A stretch of DNA of 15,427 nucleotides from an uncultured Rhodospirillales bacterium. GTDB lineage: Bacteria > Pseudomonadota > Alphaproteobacteria > Acetobacterales > Acetobacteraceae. Below the pieces are notes generated by a model that did not search any database, was not told where the DNA came from, and saw nothing but the letters and a program-made list of their open reading frames with translations. Each line of letters starts with the position of its first letter. Within the stretch, counting starts at the first letter, position 1. The stretch is from positions 1 through 15,427 of the forward strand of contig CAIZGT010000162.1 of assembly GCA_903932545.1 (NCBI GenBank). Reading direction: 5' to 3'. Shown piece by piece: positions 6,458-13,217 of the stretch. Both the position numbers and the translations under genes were made by a program.

Positions 6458-7093
6458 TTATGCCGCGTCATATTTCGCGCAAAATGCCTCGGCACTCAGA
6501 TGGCGGAAATCCTGCAGGCCCTGGCGCAACTGATCGTGCTCCCAGTCCCACCATGCGATGCGCTCCAAGCTGTCGATAATCTCAGGGGTGAAGCGATAGC
6601 GCAGTAGGCGGCCAGGATTGCCAACCACGATGGCGAAGGGCGGCACGTCTTTCGTCACCACTGCGCCTGCGCCCACCGCAGCCCCGTTGCCGAGCTTCAC
6701 ACCGGGCAGGATGATCGCGCCATGGCCGATCCACACATCATTGCCCATCACGCAGCGGAAGGAGCGCCGCCAGTCGAAGAACGAGCCGTCGTCATCACCC
6801 AGATTATAGCTTGAGGAGCGATAGGTGAAATGGCTGAGCGCCACCCGCTCCAGCGGATGGTTGCCGGGGTTAATCCGGGTGTGGGCGGCGATGGAGCAGA
6901 ATTTGCCGATGGTTGTATAAATAATGTCGCTGTCATTCACGACATACGAATAATCACCAAAGCTGCTCTCGGCGACTTTGGTGCGCGCACCCACTTCGCA
7001 GTAGCGGCCAAACGTGGACGCGCGCACCGAAGCGGTGCGGTGGATCACCGGGGTTTCGCCCATGTTCTGGGTCGAAGCGGGGTCGCGAGCCAT
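6458..7093 (-). CDS. Hexapeptide-repeat acyltransferase, phosphonate-metabolism type (xenobiotic acetyltransferase-like)
   Basis: The 211-residue protein belongs to the left-handed beta-helix acyltransferases, trimeric enzymes that usually move an acetyl group from acetyl-CoA. The segment DYSYVVNDSDIIYTTIGKF (from residue 47), then INPGNHP (74-80), LSHFTYRSS (86-94), FFDWRR (105-110) and the coil GNDVWIGHGAIILPGVKLG, strongly recall the family named as a phosphonate-metabolism transferase in phn operons. H79 in GNHP is the likely catalytic histidine by analogy with chloramphenicol/xenobiotic acetyltransferases. No phn gene is visible nearby, so the substrate is unknown. The ATG at 7093 has only a weak Shine-Dalgarno (GAAAG); M11 at 7063 is an alternative. 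It starts 12 bases after the hydrolase stop, so the two are probably co-transcribed. Confidence 0.85.
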   Translation of the reverse strand: MARDPASTQNMGETPVIHRTASVRASTFGRYCEVGARTKVAESSFGDYSYVVNDSDIIYTTIGKFCSIAAHTRINPGNHPLERVALSHFTYRSSSYNLGDDDGSFFDWRRSFRCVMGNDVWIGHGAIILPGVKLGNGAAVGAGAVVTKDVPPFAIVVGNPGRLLRYRFTPEIIDSLERIAWWDWEHDQLRQGLQDFRHLSAEAFCAKYDAA

Positions 7094-7105
7094 TTGTAAG
7101 CGCTT

Positions 7106-7846
7106 TCAGTGTGATTTGATCCAGGCGACCATCGGGCGAACCGCCTGATCCTCAATCCCCAAATAGCCGTGAGGTGACATCGCCTGACAAGGCTCACTGC
7201 GGGAAATTCCACCCGCAACGCTGATCAATTCATGCGCGGGTGTGTTGGCCAACGCCTGCATGCCCACTTCGGTTTTGGCATAAGGGCTCTCACGACAGGC
7301 ATCGTCGTAATTATGGATCACCAAGGTGGGCACATGAATTTGCCCAAGATCCGTAAAGCCCATCAAGCGCTGCCAGACTGTGGAGGTGAGCACAAGGCCC
7401 GCCACGCGCGGTGGCCCAAGCCGGGCAGCAACGCTGGCGGCGGACAGCGTGCCGTTGCTGGTGGATACCAACCAAACCGGCAAATCGGCGCGCGACTTCA
7501 TCAGATCAATCACCGCCGCAATATCCGTGGCGTGTTCGACACTGACGCGGAACTGGTTTTTCATGCCATCGCCGGAATCACTCGGCACCTCGGGGGCAGC
7601 AATATTGAAGCCTGCTGCCGAAAGCTGAGACACAATACGGAGCAGAAAATTACCGCCCACCCGCTTCACGCCGCCACCGCCGCCGGTGAGCAGGATAACA
7701 TTTCGCGTGGCTTTTGGCGTCATCCACAGGCTGACAGTCTCAGTCACCCCTGGCCGGGGGCTCAGTTCAATCTCCTCCTGGGCTAGAGCAGGCGAGACGA
7801 CGAAGCTGAGCAGTGCGATCCAAACCAAAATTCGTCGCTTCAACAT
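7106..7846 (-). CDS. Exported alpha/beta hydrolase
   Basis: The 246-residue product has a signal peptide (MLKRRILVWIALLSFVVSPALAQ, likely cleavage after ALA at about 22) and one alpha/beta-hydrolase domain. The likely triad is S130 in STSNG (the nucleophile elbow), D181 or D182 in HNYDDAC, and H226 in SPHGYLG. A run of glycines, TGGGGGV (54-60), fits the oxyanion region. Cys183 and Cys220 flank the end of the domain and could form a disulfide in the periplasm. The substrate cannot be read from the sequence; it could be an esterase, a lipase-like enzyme or a dienelactone-hydrolase relative. The ATG at 7846 has GAGAGG five bases upstream. It is divergent from pheA, with only 57 bases between the starts, and leads the acyltransferase gene. 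Confidence 0.82.
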   Translation of the reverse strand: MLKRRILVWIALLSFVVSPALAQEEIELSPRPGVTETVSLWMTPKATRNVILLTGGGGGVKRVGGNFLLRIVSQLSAAGFNIAAPEVPSDSGDGMKNQFRVSVEHATDIAAVIDLMKSRADLPVWLVSTSNGTLSAASVAARLGPPRVAGLVLTSTVWQRLMGFTDLGQIHVPTLVIHNYDDACRESPYAKTEVGMQALANTPAHELISVAGGISRSEPCQAMSPHGYLGIEDQAVRPMVAWIKSH

Positions 7847-7884
7847 ATATGCCTCTCAGGAACGGCGCTTCTAACTGCGGCCAG

Positions 7885-7906
7885 CATCGTCTAGATCGCA
7901 ACGATG
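7885..7906. promoter_or_regulatory. CATCGT-N10-ACGATG dyad over the pheA start codon
   Basis: A perfect six-base inverted repeat with a ten-base spacer ends on the pheA ATG (7904-7906). It lies in the 57-base gap between the divergent hydrolase and pheA starts. It could be an operator or an mRNA hairpin covering the start codon. No convincing -35/-10 pair was seen in this gap for either gene. Confidence 0.3.
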
Positions 7907-8752
7907 AACAAGATCATCGCCTTCCAGGGCACGCCCGGCGCTTATTCCGATCTCGCCTGCCGCAATGCGTATCCGGGCTGGTCCACCCTGCCCTGCTATG
8001 CATTCGCCGACGCAATCGCCGCCGTGCATGAGGGCCGCGCCGATTTGGCGATGCTGGCGTGTGAGAACACGTTGGCAGGCCGTGTGCCGGACGTACACGC
8101 GCTGCTGCCGGAATCAGGGCTGTCGGTGGTGGGTGAGCATTTCCAGCGGGTTGAGCATTGCCTGCTCGCCCCCAAAGGCACGCGCATTGAGCAGATCAAG
8201 CGGATCCATTCCCACCCGGTCGCTGTTGGGCAAGTGCGCAAGCTGATTGCCGAATTGGGGGTTCAGGCGGTGGTGCAAAGCGACACTGCAGGATCGGCCG
8301 AGATGGTGGCGCAATGGGACAACCCTGAAGACGCGGCCGTTGCCTCAGAATTGGCGGGCAATTTGTTCGGGTTGGACATTCTGCGCCGCAATGTCGAAGA
8401 CGCTGCACACAACACCACCCGGTTTTATGTGATGGCGAGACAGCCGCTGCATCTGCCCGCCACCACGCCGGGTCTGATGACCACGTTCGTCTTCCGTGTC
8501 CGCAACGTGCCAGCGGCGCTTTATAAAGCGCTCGGCGGCTTTGCCACGAACGGGGTGAATATGACGAAGCTGGAGAGCTATATGCTCGCCGGCGCGTTCA
8601 CCGCCACGCAATTCCTATGTGACGTGGAAGGCCATCCCGAACAGCCGCATCTGCGCCGCGCGTTGGAAGAACTCGGCTTCTTCTCACGCGAGACGCGGAT
8701 TATGGGCGTTTATCCGATGGCGGCGGTGCGCGGGATCAACGGCGCGGATTGA
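7904..8752 (+). CDS. pheA: Prephenate dehydratase with C-terminal ACT domain
   Basis: This enzyme dehydrates and decarboxylates prephenate to phenylpyruvate in phenylalanine synthesis, in the cytoplasm. The 282-residue protein has no chorismate mutase part. Its catalytic domain (about 4-180) opens with IAFQGTPGAYSD, has ENTLAGRV (54-61) and ends with the catalytic NTTRF (170-174). The ACT domain (about 190-275) carries NVPAALYKAL and ESYM (224-227) where the E. coli enzyme has its GALV and ESRP phenylalanine-binding motifs. I recall the ESYM form as common in alphaproteobacteria, so feedback control is still plausible. The ATG at 7904 starts the domain properly but has only a poor Shine-Dalgarno. 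A nine-pair hairpin 15 bases after the stop probably ends the transcript. Confidence 0.95.
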   Translation: MNKIIAFQGTPGAYSDLACRNAYPGWSTLPCYAFADAIAAVHEGRADLAMLACENTLAGRVPDVHALLPESGLSVVGEHFQRVEHCLLAPKGTRIEQIKRIHSHPVAVGQVRKLIAELGVQAVVQSDTAGSAEMVAQWDNPEDAAVASELAGNLFGLDILRRNVEDAAHNTTRFYVMARQPLHLPATTPGLMTTFVFRVRNVPAALYKALGGFATNGVNMTKLESYMLAGAFTATQFLCDVEGHPEQPHLRRALEELGFFSRETRIMGVYPMAAVRGINGAD

Positions 8753-8766
8753 TCGCATCCATCACC

Positions 8767-8794
8767 ATCATTGCGGGCATATCATCGCAATGAT
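8767..8794 (+). terminator. Hairpin after pheA
   Basis: ATCATTGCG (8767-8775) and CGCAATGAT (8786-8794) form a perfect nine-pair stem with a ten-base loop, starting 15 bases after the pheA stop. Only a short T run (CGGTTTATC) follows, so it is a weak intrinsic terminator at best. Because it is a perfect dyad ahead of mbfA it could instead be a protein-binding site. Confidence 0.5.
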
Positions 8795-8806
8795 CGGTTT
8801 ATCAGT

Positions 8807-8821
8807 TGCAATTGATTTGCA
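8807..8821. promoter_or_regulatory. TGCAA-N5-TTGCA operator-like dyad upstream of mbfA
   Basis: TGCAATTGATTTGCA is a five-base inverted repeat around a five-base AT-rich centre, 91 bases before the mbfA ATG and upstream of its candidate promoter. It looks like the AT-rich dyads bound by Fur-family iron or manganese regulators in alphaproteobacteria. I cannot assign it to Fur, Mur or Irr from sequence alone. Confidence 0.4.
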
Positions 8822-8858
8822 TTTGAGTTGAGAAACACTCGCAGTATTTGCGTTTGTC

Positions 8859-8886
8859 TTGCGCATTAGACATCACATGCTATATC
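8859..8886 (+). promoter_or_regulatory. Candidate promoter for mbfA
   Basis: TTGCGC (8859-8864) and TATATC (8881-8886) are separated by 16 bases and lie 26 bases before the mbfA ATG. Both are partial matches to a housekeeping sigma-70 promoter. The 160-base gap around it is AT-rich compared with the flanking genes. Confidence 0.4.
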
Positions 8887-8912
8887 CGCCTCAACATCGA
8901 TAGGAATTAAGC

Positions 8913-9869
8913 ATGCGCAACTTTGATGAATTGTCGGAACGGGAAATGCTAGCATTGGCGATCAGCTCCGAAGAGGAGGATGGTCGCATCTATGCCGATT
9001 TTGCCGAACGCTTGAGCGGGGATTTTCAAGCCTCGGCGCAGGTGTTTCGCGACATGGCGCACGAGGAAGGCGAGCATCGCCGTTCTCTGATCGAGCTGTA
9101 TCAGTCGAAATTCGGCGAGCATATTCCGTTGGTGCGCCGCCAAGACGTGCGCGGTTTCGTCACGCGCAAGCCGGTGTGGCAGTCCGCGGCTCTTGGGCTG
9201 GACACTGTGCGCTCGCAGGCACAGTCAATGGAAGCAGAGACCGCCAATTTCTATCGCATGGCCGCCGCCCGCAGCACCGATGCGTCGATCCGAAAACTGC
9301 TCGGTGATTTGGCCGAAGTGGAAGCGGGCCATGAGCACAAGGCCGATATGCTGGTGGCGGAGACCGCCGCTTCCGGGGCGGCGTCTGATGAGGATGAAGC
9401 AAACCGTCGCAATTTCGTGCTGCGCATCGTCCAGCCCGCTTTGGCCGGGCTGATGGATGGCTCAGTTTCCACCCTCGCTCCGGTGTTCGCCGCGGTGTTC
9501 GCCACTGGCCAGAGCCATGACGCGTTTCTGGTGGGCATGGCGGCTTCGATTGGCGCGGGCATCTCGATGGGGTTCGCCGAGGCACTGTCTGACAACGGCT
9601 CCCTCACCGGGCGCGGCGCACCGTGGATTCGCGGCCTAATCTGCGGCTTGGCCACCACGCTGGGCGGGATTGGCCACACGCTGCCGTTCCTCATTCCGAA
9701 TTTTCAAACCGCCATCTCGGTGGCAATTGCTGTGGTGGTGGCAGAACTCGCGGTGATCAGCTGGATCCGCTGGAAATACATGGACACGCCGCTGTTCTCG
9801 GCAGCCATGCAAGTGGGGTTTGGCGGGGTGCTGGTGTTTATTACCGGTATTCTGATTGGCAATGGATAA
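8913..9869 (+). CDS. mbfA: Membrane-bound ferritin / VIT1 iron exporter (MbfA-type)
   Basis: MbfA proteins in Bradyrhizobium and Agrobacterium export iron and protect against iron and peroxide stress, especially at low pH. This 318-residue fusion has an N-terminal ferritin-like (erythrin-vacuolar) four-helix domain, about 1-150. It carries acidic helix residues around E20-E22, E52-x-x-H55 in AHEEGEHR, E107/E109, and E137-x-x-H140, the pattern of a di-iron site. A charged linker leads to the VIT1 membrane domain (about 170-318) with LMDGSVSTLAPVF, a glycine-rich helix, GFAEALSDNGS, and about five hydrophobic segments ending in GVLVFITGILIGNG. The ATG at 8913 has AGGA seven bases upstream. A dyad and a promoter-like element precede it. 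A cytochrome b561 gene follows after 62 bases on the same strand. Confidence 0.92.
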   Translation: MRNFDELSEREMLALAISSEEEDGRIYADFAERLSGDFQASAQVFRDMAHEEGEHRRSLIELYQSKFGEHIPLVRRQDVRGFVTRKPVWQSAALGLDTVRSQAQSMEAETANFYRMAAARSTDASIRKLLGDLAEVEAGHEHKADMLVAETAASGAASDEDEANRRNFVLRIVQPALAGLMDGSVSTLAPVFAAVFATGQSHDAFLVGMAASIGAGISMGFAEALSDNGSLTGRGAPWIRGLICGLATTLGGIGHTLPFLIPNFQTAISVAIAVVVAELAVISWIRWKYMDTPLFSAAMQVGFGGVLVFITGILIGNG

Positions 9870-9871
9870 TT

Positions 9872-9915
9872 CATCCGCAGGATGGCCCGATAGGCGCATA
9901 GACGTTGCCGCAACG
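9872..9915 (+). other. Two short hairpins between mbfA and cytochrome b561 gene
   Basis: CATCC-GCA-GGATG (9872-9884) and CGTTG-CCG-CAACG (9903-9915) are two perfect five-pair stems with three-base loops in the 62-base gap. Neither is followed by a T-tract. They may tune processing or partial termination between the two genes. Confidence 0.3.
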
Positions 9916-9931
9916 ATTGAATGGATGGTTT

Positions 9932-10453
9932 ATGTCTGATTTTCAAACATACGATGACCGCACCAAGCTTTGGCATTGGTTGAGTGCGGGCGTGATTGTG
10001 GCGATGTATCTGATCGCCCAAATCATTGATTTCTTCCCCCGCCCCATGCGGGTATGGCCGATCTCCACGCATGTAGCCTTGGGTTTGACCTTGGTGGTGA
10101 TCTATGTCGCCCGCATTCAGTGGCGTTTGACCAAGGGGCGCAAACTGCCCGCGGCCGATGCGGGCCTCATCGGCTTGGCCGGCACGGCGGCGCATTATGG
10201 GCTGTATGCGTTGATCGCGGCCGTGCTGGTGTTGGGTGTGTATTTGGAAGCGATCCGTGCTGACAATCTGTTCACGCTCGGCCGCTTACCCTCGATTGCA
10301 CCGGGCAATACCGATCTGCGTCACAGCATCAACGAATGGCACGGTCTGGCGGCGAATTCGCTGCTGATTTTGGCCGGGCTGCATGCCACCGCCGCACTGT
10401 ATCATCGCTTTGTGCGCCATGACGGCGTGCTTGCGCGGATGTTGGGGCGATAA
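9932..10453 (+). CDS. Cytochrome b561 (CybB-type di-haem b membrane protein)
   Basis: The 173-residue protein has four hydrophobic helices and the histidine pattern of prokaryotic b561: H15 (WHW), H47 (STHVALG), H137 (EWHG) and H151 (GLHATAALYH), the expected ligands of two b haems, with H88 and H158 as extra histidines. Such proteins pass electrons across or within the inner membrane; E. coli CybB oxidises superoxide to feed quinone. I chose the ATG at 9932 since MSDFQTYDDRTKLWHW resembles family N-termini; the open frame extends to a TTG at 9905. The Shine-Dalgarno is weak. The gene is downstream of mbfA on the same strand, which suggests a link to iron redox state or oxidative stress. It ends 32 bases from the convergent methyltransferase stop. 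Confidence 0.9.
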   Translation: MSDFQTYDDRTKLWHWLSAGVIVAMYLIAQIIDFFPRPMRVWPISTHVALGLTLVVIYVARIQWRLTKGRKLPAADAGLIGLAGTAAHYGLYALIAAVLVLGVYLEAIRADNLFTLGRLPSIAPGNTDLRHSINEWHGLAANSLLILAGLHATAALYHRFVRHDGVLARMLGR

Positions 10454-10485
10454 GGCTCCGGCTACACGGCTTGGATGGGCAACAC

Positions 10486-11472
10486 TTAAAGCTTGCGCAT
10501 CCAACGCCGCAAAGCCTGCCAACGCACACGTATTGGCCACGTGAGATACCAGTATTTGCTACCGCGGATGATTTCCAACAGAGTCGGTTTCGGCGCGGCC
10601 ACCGCGAGCTTTTCGACCAATTCGGATATCGGTGGCTGCGCATCCGGATAGCGGCCTTTCGTGATGATCAGCAAACATGATGTGGCGATAAACCCCGAGA
10701 GTTCTAGTTTAATATGCTCCCGGTTATTTTCATAATACTGGGGGTAGTCATACTCTATATCCTCAATTGCATGACCGGCATTTTGATCAAATACGTGAAG
10801 AGCACACCCCAGAAGCCGCAATCGGTTTGCAATTTCTTCGATGTCTTTAAGCCGATAAATTACATCATCCCCGCTACTTATAGTTTTCTCCGAGGAACTT
10901 AGATTGAATTCGGTGGTATGCACTGCAATGCCACCCACCTTCAGCAACTCCGTGCTACGCAGTACGAAGGCGATGCCGGCTTCTAGGTCACCCAGATGCT
11001 CAAAGCTGCAAGAACTCCAGATAAAATCGAAACTGCCGAGACGTTTTGGCTCTAACGCGCGCATGTCCTGCGCCAGGAACGCGACGTGGTTGTCAAAATC
11101 GTCGCGGTCAACAATACTTGGCCAGTGTAGCGCCTCCATATTGTCGGCATGCTGCAGGGTTCGAGACCATCCTGCGGCGGATGCGTCGTCTGCGGCCAAA
11201 TCGGTGGCCAAGATATCAACGCCCCGTCGCGCAAACAGACTCGTCAATGGCTCTCGCCCGACCGCGAACCCACATCCGCGCGCACCAGGTCGCAATAGAC
11301 CGCGCTCATCCAACGCCTGCGAGATCGCAACCCATTCCCAAATTTTGCGATGGTATTTTACCCGCCAAGGGCCAACATCGATACCTGCGGGGGGATTGGA
11401 AAAAAATGCCGCCCAGGGCGCAAACCAAGGCAAATCCCAATGTTCACGACGACAGATCGTAGAAGTTAACAT
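10486..11472 (-). CDS. SAM-dependent methyltransferase, probably glycan-related
   Basis: The 328-residue product is a class I methyltransferase: a modified SAM-binding loop GCGFAVG (66-72, the usual GxGxG changed), an acidic residue D91 after the next strand (VDILATD), FDFIWSSCSFEHLGD (148-162) and LLKVGGIAVHTTEF (176-189). The C-terminal tail, with GSKYWYLTWPIRVRWQAL, resembles the S-x-x-W/Y-x-x-T-x-P-x-R tail I associate with polysaccharide enzymes; that link is from memory. The start is uncertain. The frame runs to a GTG at 11544, and an ATG lies at 11505, but a TTGACA box (11518-11523, - strand) lies inside that extension, so I prefer the ATG at 11472. Bases 10681-10920 are about 42% G+C by hand count, lower than the neighbours. 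The substrate is unknown. Confidence 0.75.
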   Translation of the reverse strand: MLTSTICRREHWDLPWFAPWAAFFSNPPAGIDVGPWRVKYHRKIWEWVAISQALDERGLLRPGARGCGFAVGREPLTSLFARRGVDILATDLAADDASAAGWSRTLQHADNMEALHWPSIVDRDDFDNHVAFLAQDMRALEPKRLGSFDFIWSSCSFEHLGDLEAGIAFVLRSTELLKVGGIAVHTTEFNLSSSEKTISSGDDVIYRLKDIEEIANRLRLLGCALHVFDQNAGHAIEDIEYDYPQYYENNREHIKLELSGFIATSCLLIITKGRYPDAQPPISELVEKLAVAAPKPTLLEIIRGSKYWYLTWPIRVRWQALRRWMRKL

Positions 11473-11495
11473 CGGGTTACCCAGGCGGTTGGCGT

Positions 11496-11523
11496 GTCGT
11501 ATCATTCCCCAAAGTGTTGTCAA
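11496..11523 (-). promoter_or_regulatory. Candidate promoter for the methyltransferase gene
   Basis: On the - strand, a perfect TTGACA (11518-11523) is followed after 16 bases by TACGAC (11496-11501), a poor -10. It lies about 25 bases upstream of the preferred ATG at 11472. If real, it rules out the longer GTG-initiated form of the methyltransferase. Confidence 0.35.
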
Positions 11524-11568
11524 CCCGGTTTGAGCGGCACACACGCCTCGAAAATTTGGTGTGCCTAT

Positions 11569-11973
11569 TTAGGCCTCGCCACGCCGTGCGAGTCTTCGCA
11601 GGCGGGGCTTTCCGGTATCCGGCATCTGATCTAGCAACGCGTGAATCCCCGCCACAGTGGTGGGTGGCAATCGACTGATGTTCTGTGCAATGCGATTGGC
11701 AAGTGCGGTCTGTTCGGGCGTGAGGCCTGCAGTGTCCACTGTCACACGCGGTTTCGATATCTTGGCGAGCGAGAGCAACTCCTCCGACGCATCCCAGATC
11801 AAGCCGAGTTCAGCGCAGATTTGATGTACGAGGCCGGTGGAAGGTGCGCCCCGGCGGCCGTGTTCCAACGCTGACAAATACGCCGCCGAGACTTGAATAC
11901 GGTCGGCAAGTTCCGCCTGCGTCATCCCCTGTTCCGCCCGCAGTGCCCGCAGCTTGGCCCCGAATGGCGTCAT
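11569..11973 (-). CDS. XRE-family helix-turn-helix regulator
   Basis: The 134-residue protein has a Cro/CI-type helix-turn-helix at about residues 4-60 (FGAKLRALRAEQGMTQAELADRI, then VSAAYLSALEHGRRG as the recognition helix). It is followed by LVHQICAELGL and a C-terminal helical part rich in basic residues at the very end (KPRLRRLARRGEA). It probably binds DNA as a dimer and acts as a transcription regulator. Its ATG overlaps the stop of the Smr gene in an ATGA, so it is translated from the same mRNA and is the last gene of the lut-smr-xre run. Target genes cannot be read from the sequence; autoregulation of the operon is one possibility. Confidence 0.9.
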   Translation of the reverse strand: MTPFGAKLRALRAEQGMTQAELADRIQVSAAYLSALEHGRRGAPSTGLVHQICAELGLIWDASEELLSLAKISKPRVTVDTAGLTPEQTALANRIAQNISRLPPTTVAGIHALLDQMPDTGKPRLRRLARRGEA

Positions 11974-12506
11974 TTGGCGCGGCGTAGCAGGAGACGCACC
12001 GAGCCCGGATTGGCCGGATGCGGGTGTGTGGCGGCGAGCACCAGGGGGCGAAGCTGCGGCTGGTTGAGCCAGATCGGCAATTCACGGCGGATTGCCCCAC
12101 CGTTTTCGCCAGATCCGCGCCCGGTGATCACCTCCACACAGCGCACCTGATCGGCGTGGGCGGTGATCAGGAAGGCATGCAACGCGTCATAGGCCCGCTG
12201 CACCGTGCGGCCGTGCAGGTCGATGGTGCGAATCACGGGCAGCTTGCCGGAGCGGAAGCGGTTCCAGGAGGATTTGTCGAGCCCGCCAGGATTGCTGCCA
12301 ACCTCCATTTCGGACGATCGCACCTTCGGCAATTTCACCTGCGGTGGCGGTGGCGGCGGCGCTGGCTCGGGTTCGGCGGGCTTTGCGAGAATCGGTTCCG
12401 GTAGCATCTCGGGGGCTGCGCGGCCGGGCAAGGGGGTGATCAGGCGGGCGAACAGCGCCCAATCCTGTCGTTCCTTGTCGCTCAGGCCGCGCGGACGCCG
12501 TGCCAC
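11970..12506 (-). CDS. Smr-domain protein
   Basis: The 178-residue protein has an N-terminal basic segment, a Pro/Glu-rich linker (about 40-60, including a run of seven prolines) and a C-terminal Smr domain (about 92-178). The domain has IDLHGRTVQRAYDAL (95-109) with the conserved DLHG, then VEVITGRGSG (124-133) and the helix GGAIRRELPIWL (136-147). Smr domains bind or cut nucleic acid, either branched DNA or stalled-ribosome mRNA, and are found at the end of MutS2 or alone; which applies here is not known. The start is a GTG at 12506 preceded by GGGGG. It begins 15 bases after the lutC stop and its stop overlaps the XRE start. I recall smr-xre as a frequent pair in alphaproteobacteria, usually with other partners than lut. 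Confidence 0.88.
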   Translation of the reverse strand: MARRPRGLSDKERQDWALFARLITPLPGRAAPEMLPEPILAKPAEPEPAPPPPPPQVKLPKVRSSEMEVGSNPGGLDKSSWNRFRSGKLPVIRTIDLHGRTVQRAYDALHAFLITAHADQVRCVEVITGRGSGENGGAIRRELPIWLNQPQLRPLVLAATHPHPANPGSVRLLLRRAK

Positions 12507-12521
12507 TAGCCTACGCCCCCA

Positions 12522-13217
12522 CTAACCAGCGGTCGTATCGTCGATCAGCACGACGTGCAGCCTGCGCGGGCCATGCGCGCCAAGTTCAAGCGTGCTTTCG
12601 ATATCCGCAGAGCGCGATGGGCCGGTGACGAACATCACGTTGCGCGGCAGGAAGTTGCCATAAACCATGCCCTCACGCTCACGGCGCAGAATGTCCCACG
12701 CATCCTCAAACGGCCCCACCACGCGGCTGGCGCGCAGGACGACGATTTCGGTGTCGCAGAGCAAGTTCAGCGTGGTCGGGCGATGCGGGGCGGCGGGCAG
12801 CATCAGCGTGCCGGTCTCGGCGATGCCCACGTAACCGTGCTGCACAGACACAAGATCAGACGCCTCTGCACGGCCTTCACGCAGTTGCAGCAGCGGGCGA
12901 TTGAACCACGGGATCGCACGCAATTCCGGGTGCGGGGCAATGATGATGTCGGCGGGCAGGTTTTGACTGGCAATGTAGTCCGCCACCGCGCAGGGGACGT
13001 CGTCATTGCTGGCAACGCTGGTGAAGGTGGCGAATTCCTTTTCCAGATTGCGCAGGAACAGCTCAATTTGCTGCGGATGCGGCAGGTTCGAGCGTTGCGG
13101 CACCAGATGCCGCGGATGAGCGTTCAGCCGTGCATACAAGCCGAGGGTTTGATCGGCGGGCAGCGGCCCCCGGCGCAAACCGCGCTGGATTGCGCCGAAG
13201 ATGGCGTCGCGGCTCAT
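12522..13217 (-). CDS. lutC: Lactate utilization protein C (LUD domain)
   Basis: LutC is one of three proteins (LutABC) needed for oxidation of L-lactate to pyruvate by an iron-sulfur, flavin-independent-looking complex. The 231-residue product is a single LUD domain (old DUF162) with VQHGYVGIAETGTLML (125-140), the RPTTLNLL segment and the signature VTGPSRSADIE (197-207). It normally works with LutB, which holds a second LUD domain. The ATG overlaps the lutB stop in an ATGA, which gives translational coupling. The next gene, smr, starts 15 bases further on. No truncation or unusual residue was seen. Confidence 0.95.
   Translation of the reverse strand: MSRDAIFGAIQRGLRRGPLPADQTLGLYARLNAHPRHLVPQRSNLPHPQQIELFLRNLEKEFATFTSVASNDDVPCAVADYIASQNLPADIIIAPHPELRAIPWFNRPLLQLREGRAEASDLVSVQHGYVGIAETGTLMLPAAPHRPTTLNLLCDTEIVVLRASRVVGPFEDAWDILRREREGMVYGNFLPRNVMFVTGPSRSADIESTLELGAHGPRRLHVVLIDDTTAG

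Noticed and set aside
8757..8770. CATCCATCACCATCAT run after pheA as a direct repeat or tag-like element
   Set aside because: It is a short imperfect run in non-coding DNA, with its last bases part of the hairpin stem; too short to claim a repeat.
12327..12390. CCG/GGC-rich run in the Smr gene as a possible repeat element
   Set aside because: It encodes the Pro/Glu-rich linker, and the codon repetition follows from the run of prolines; no repeat unit exists outside it.
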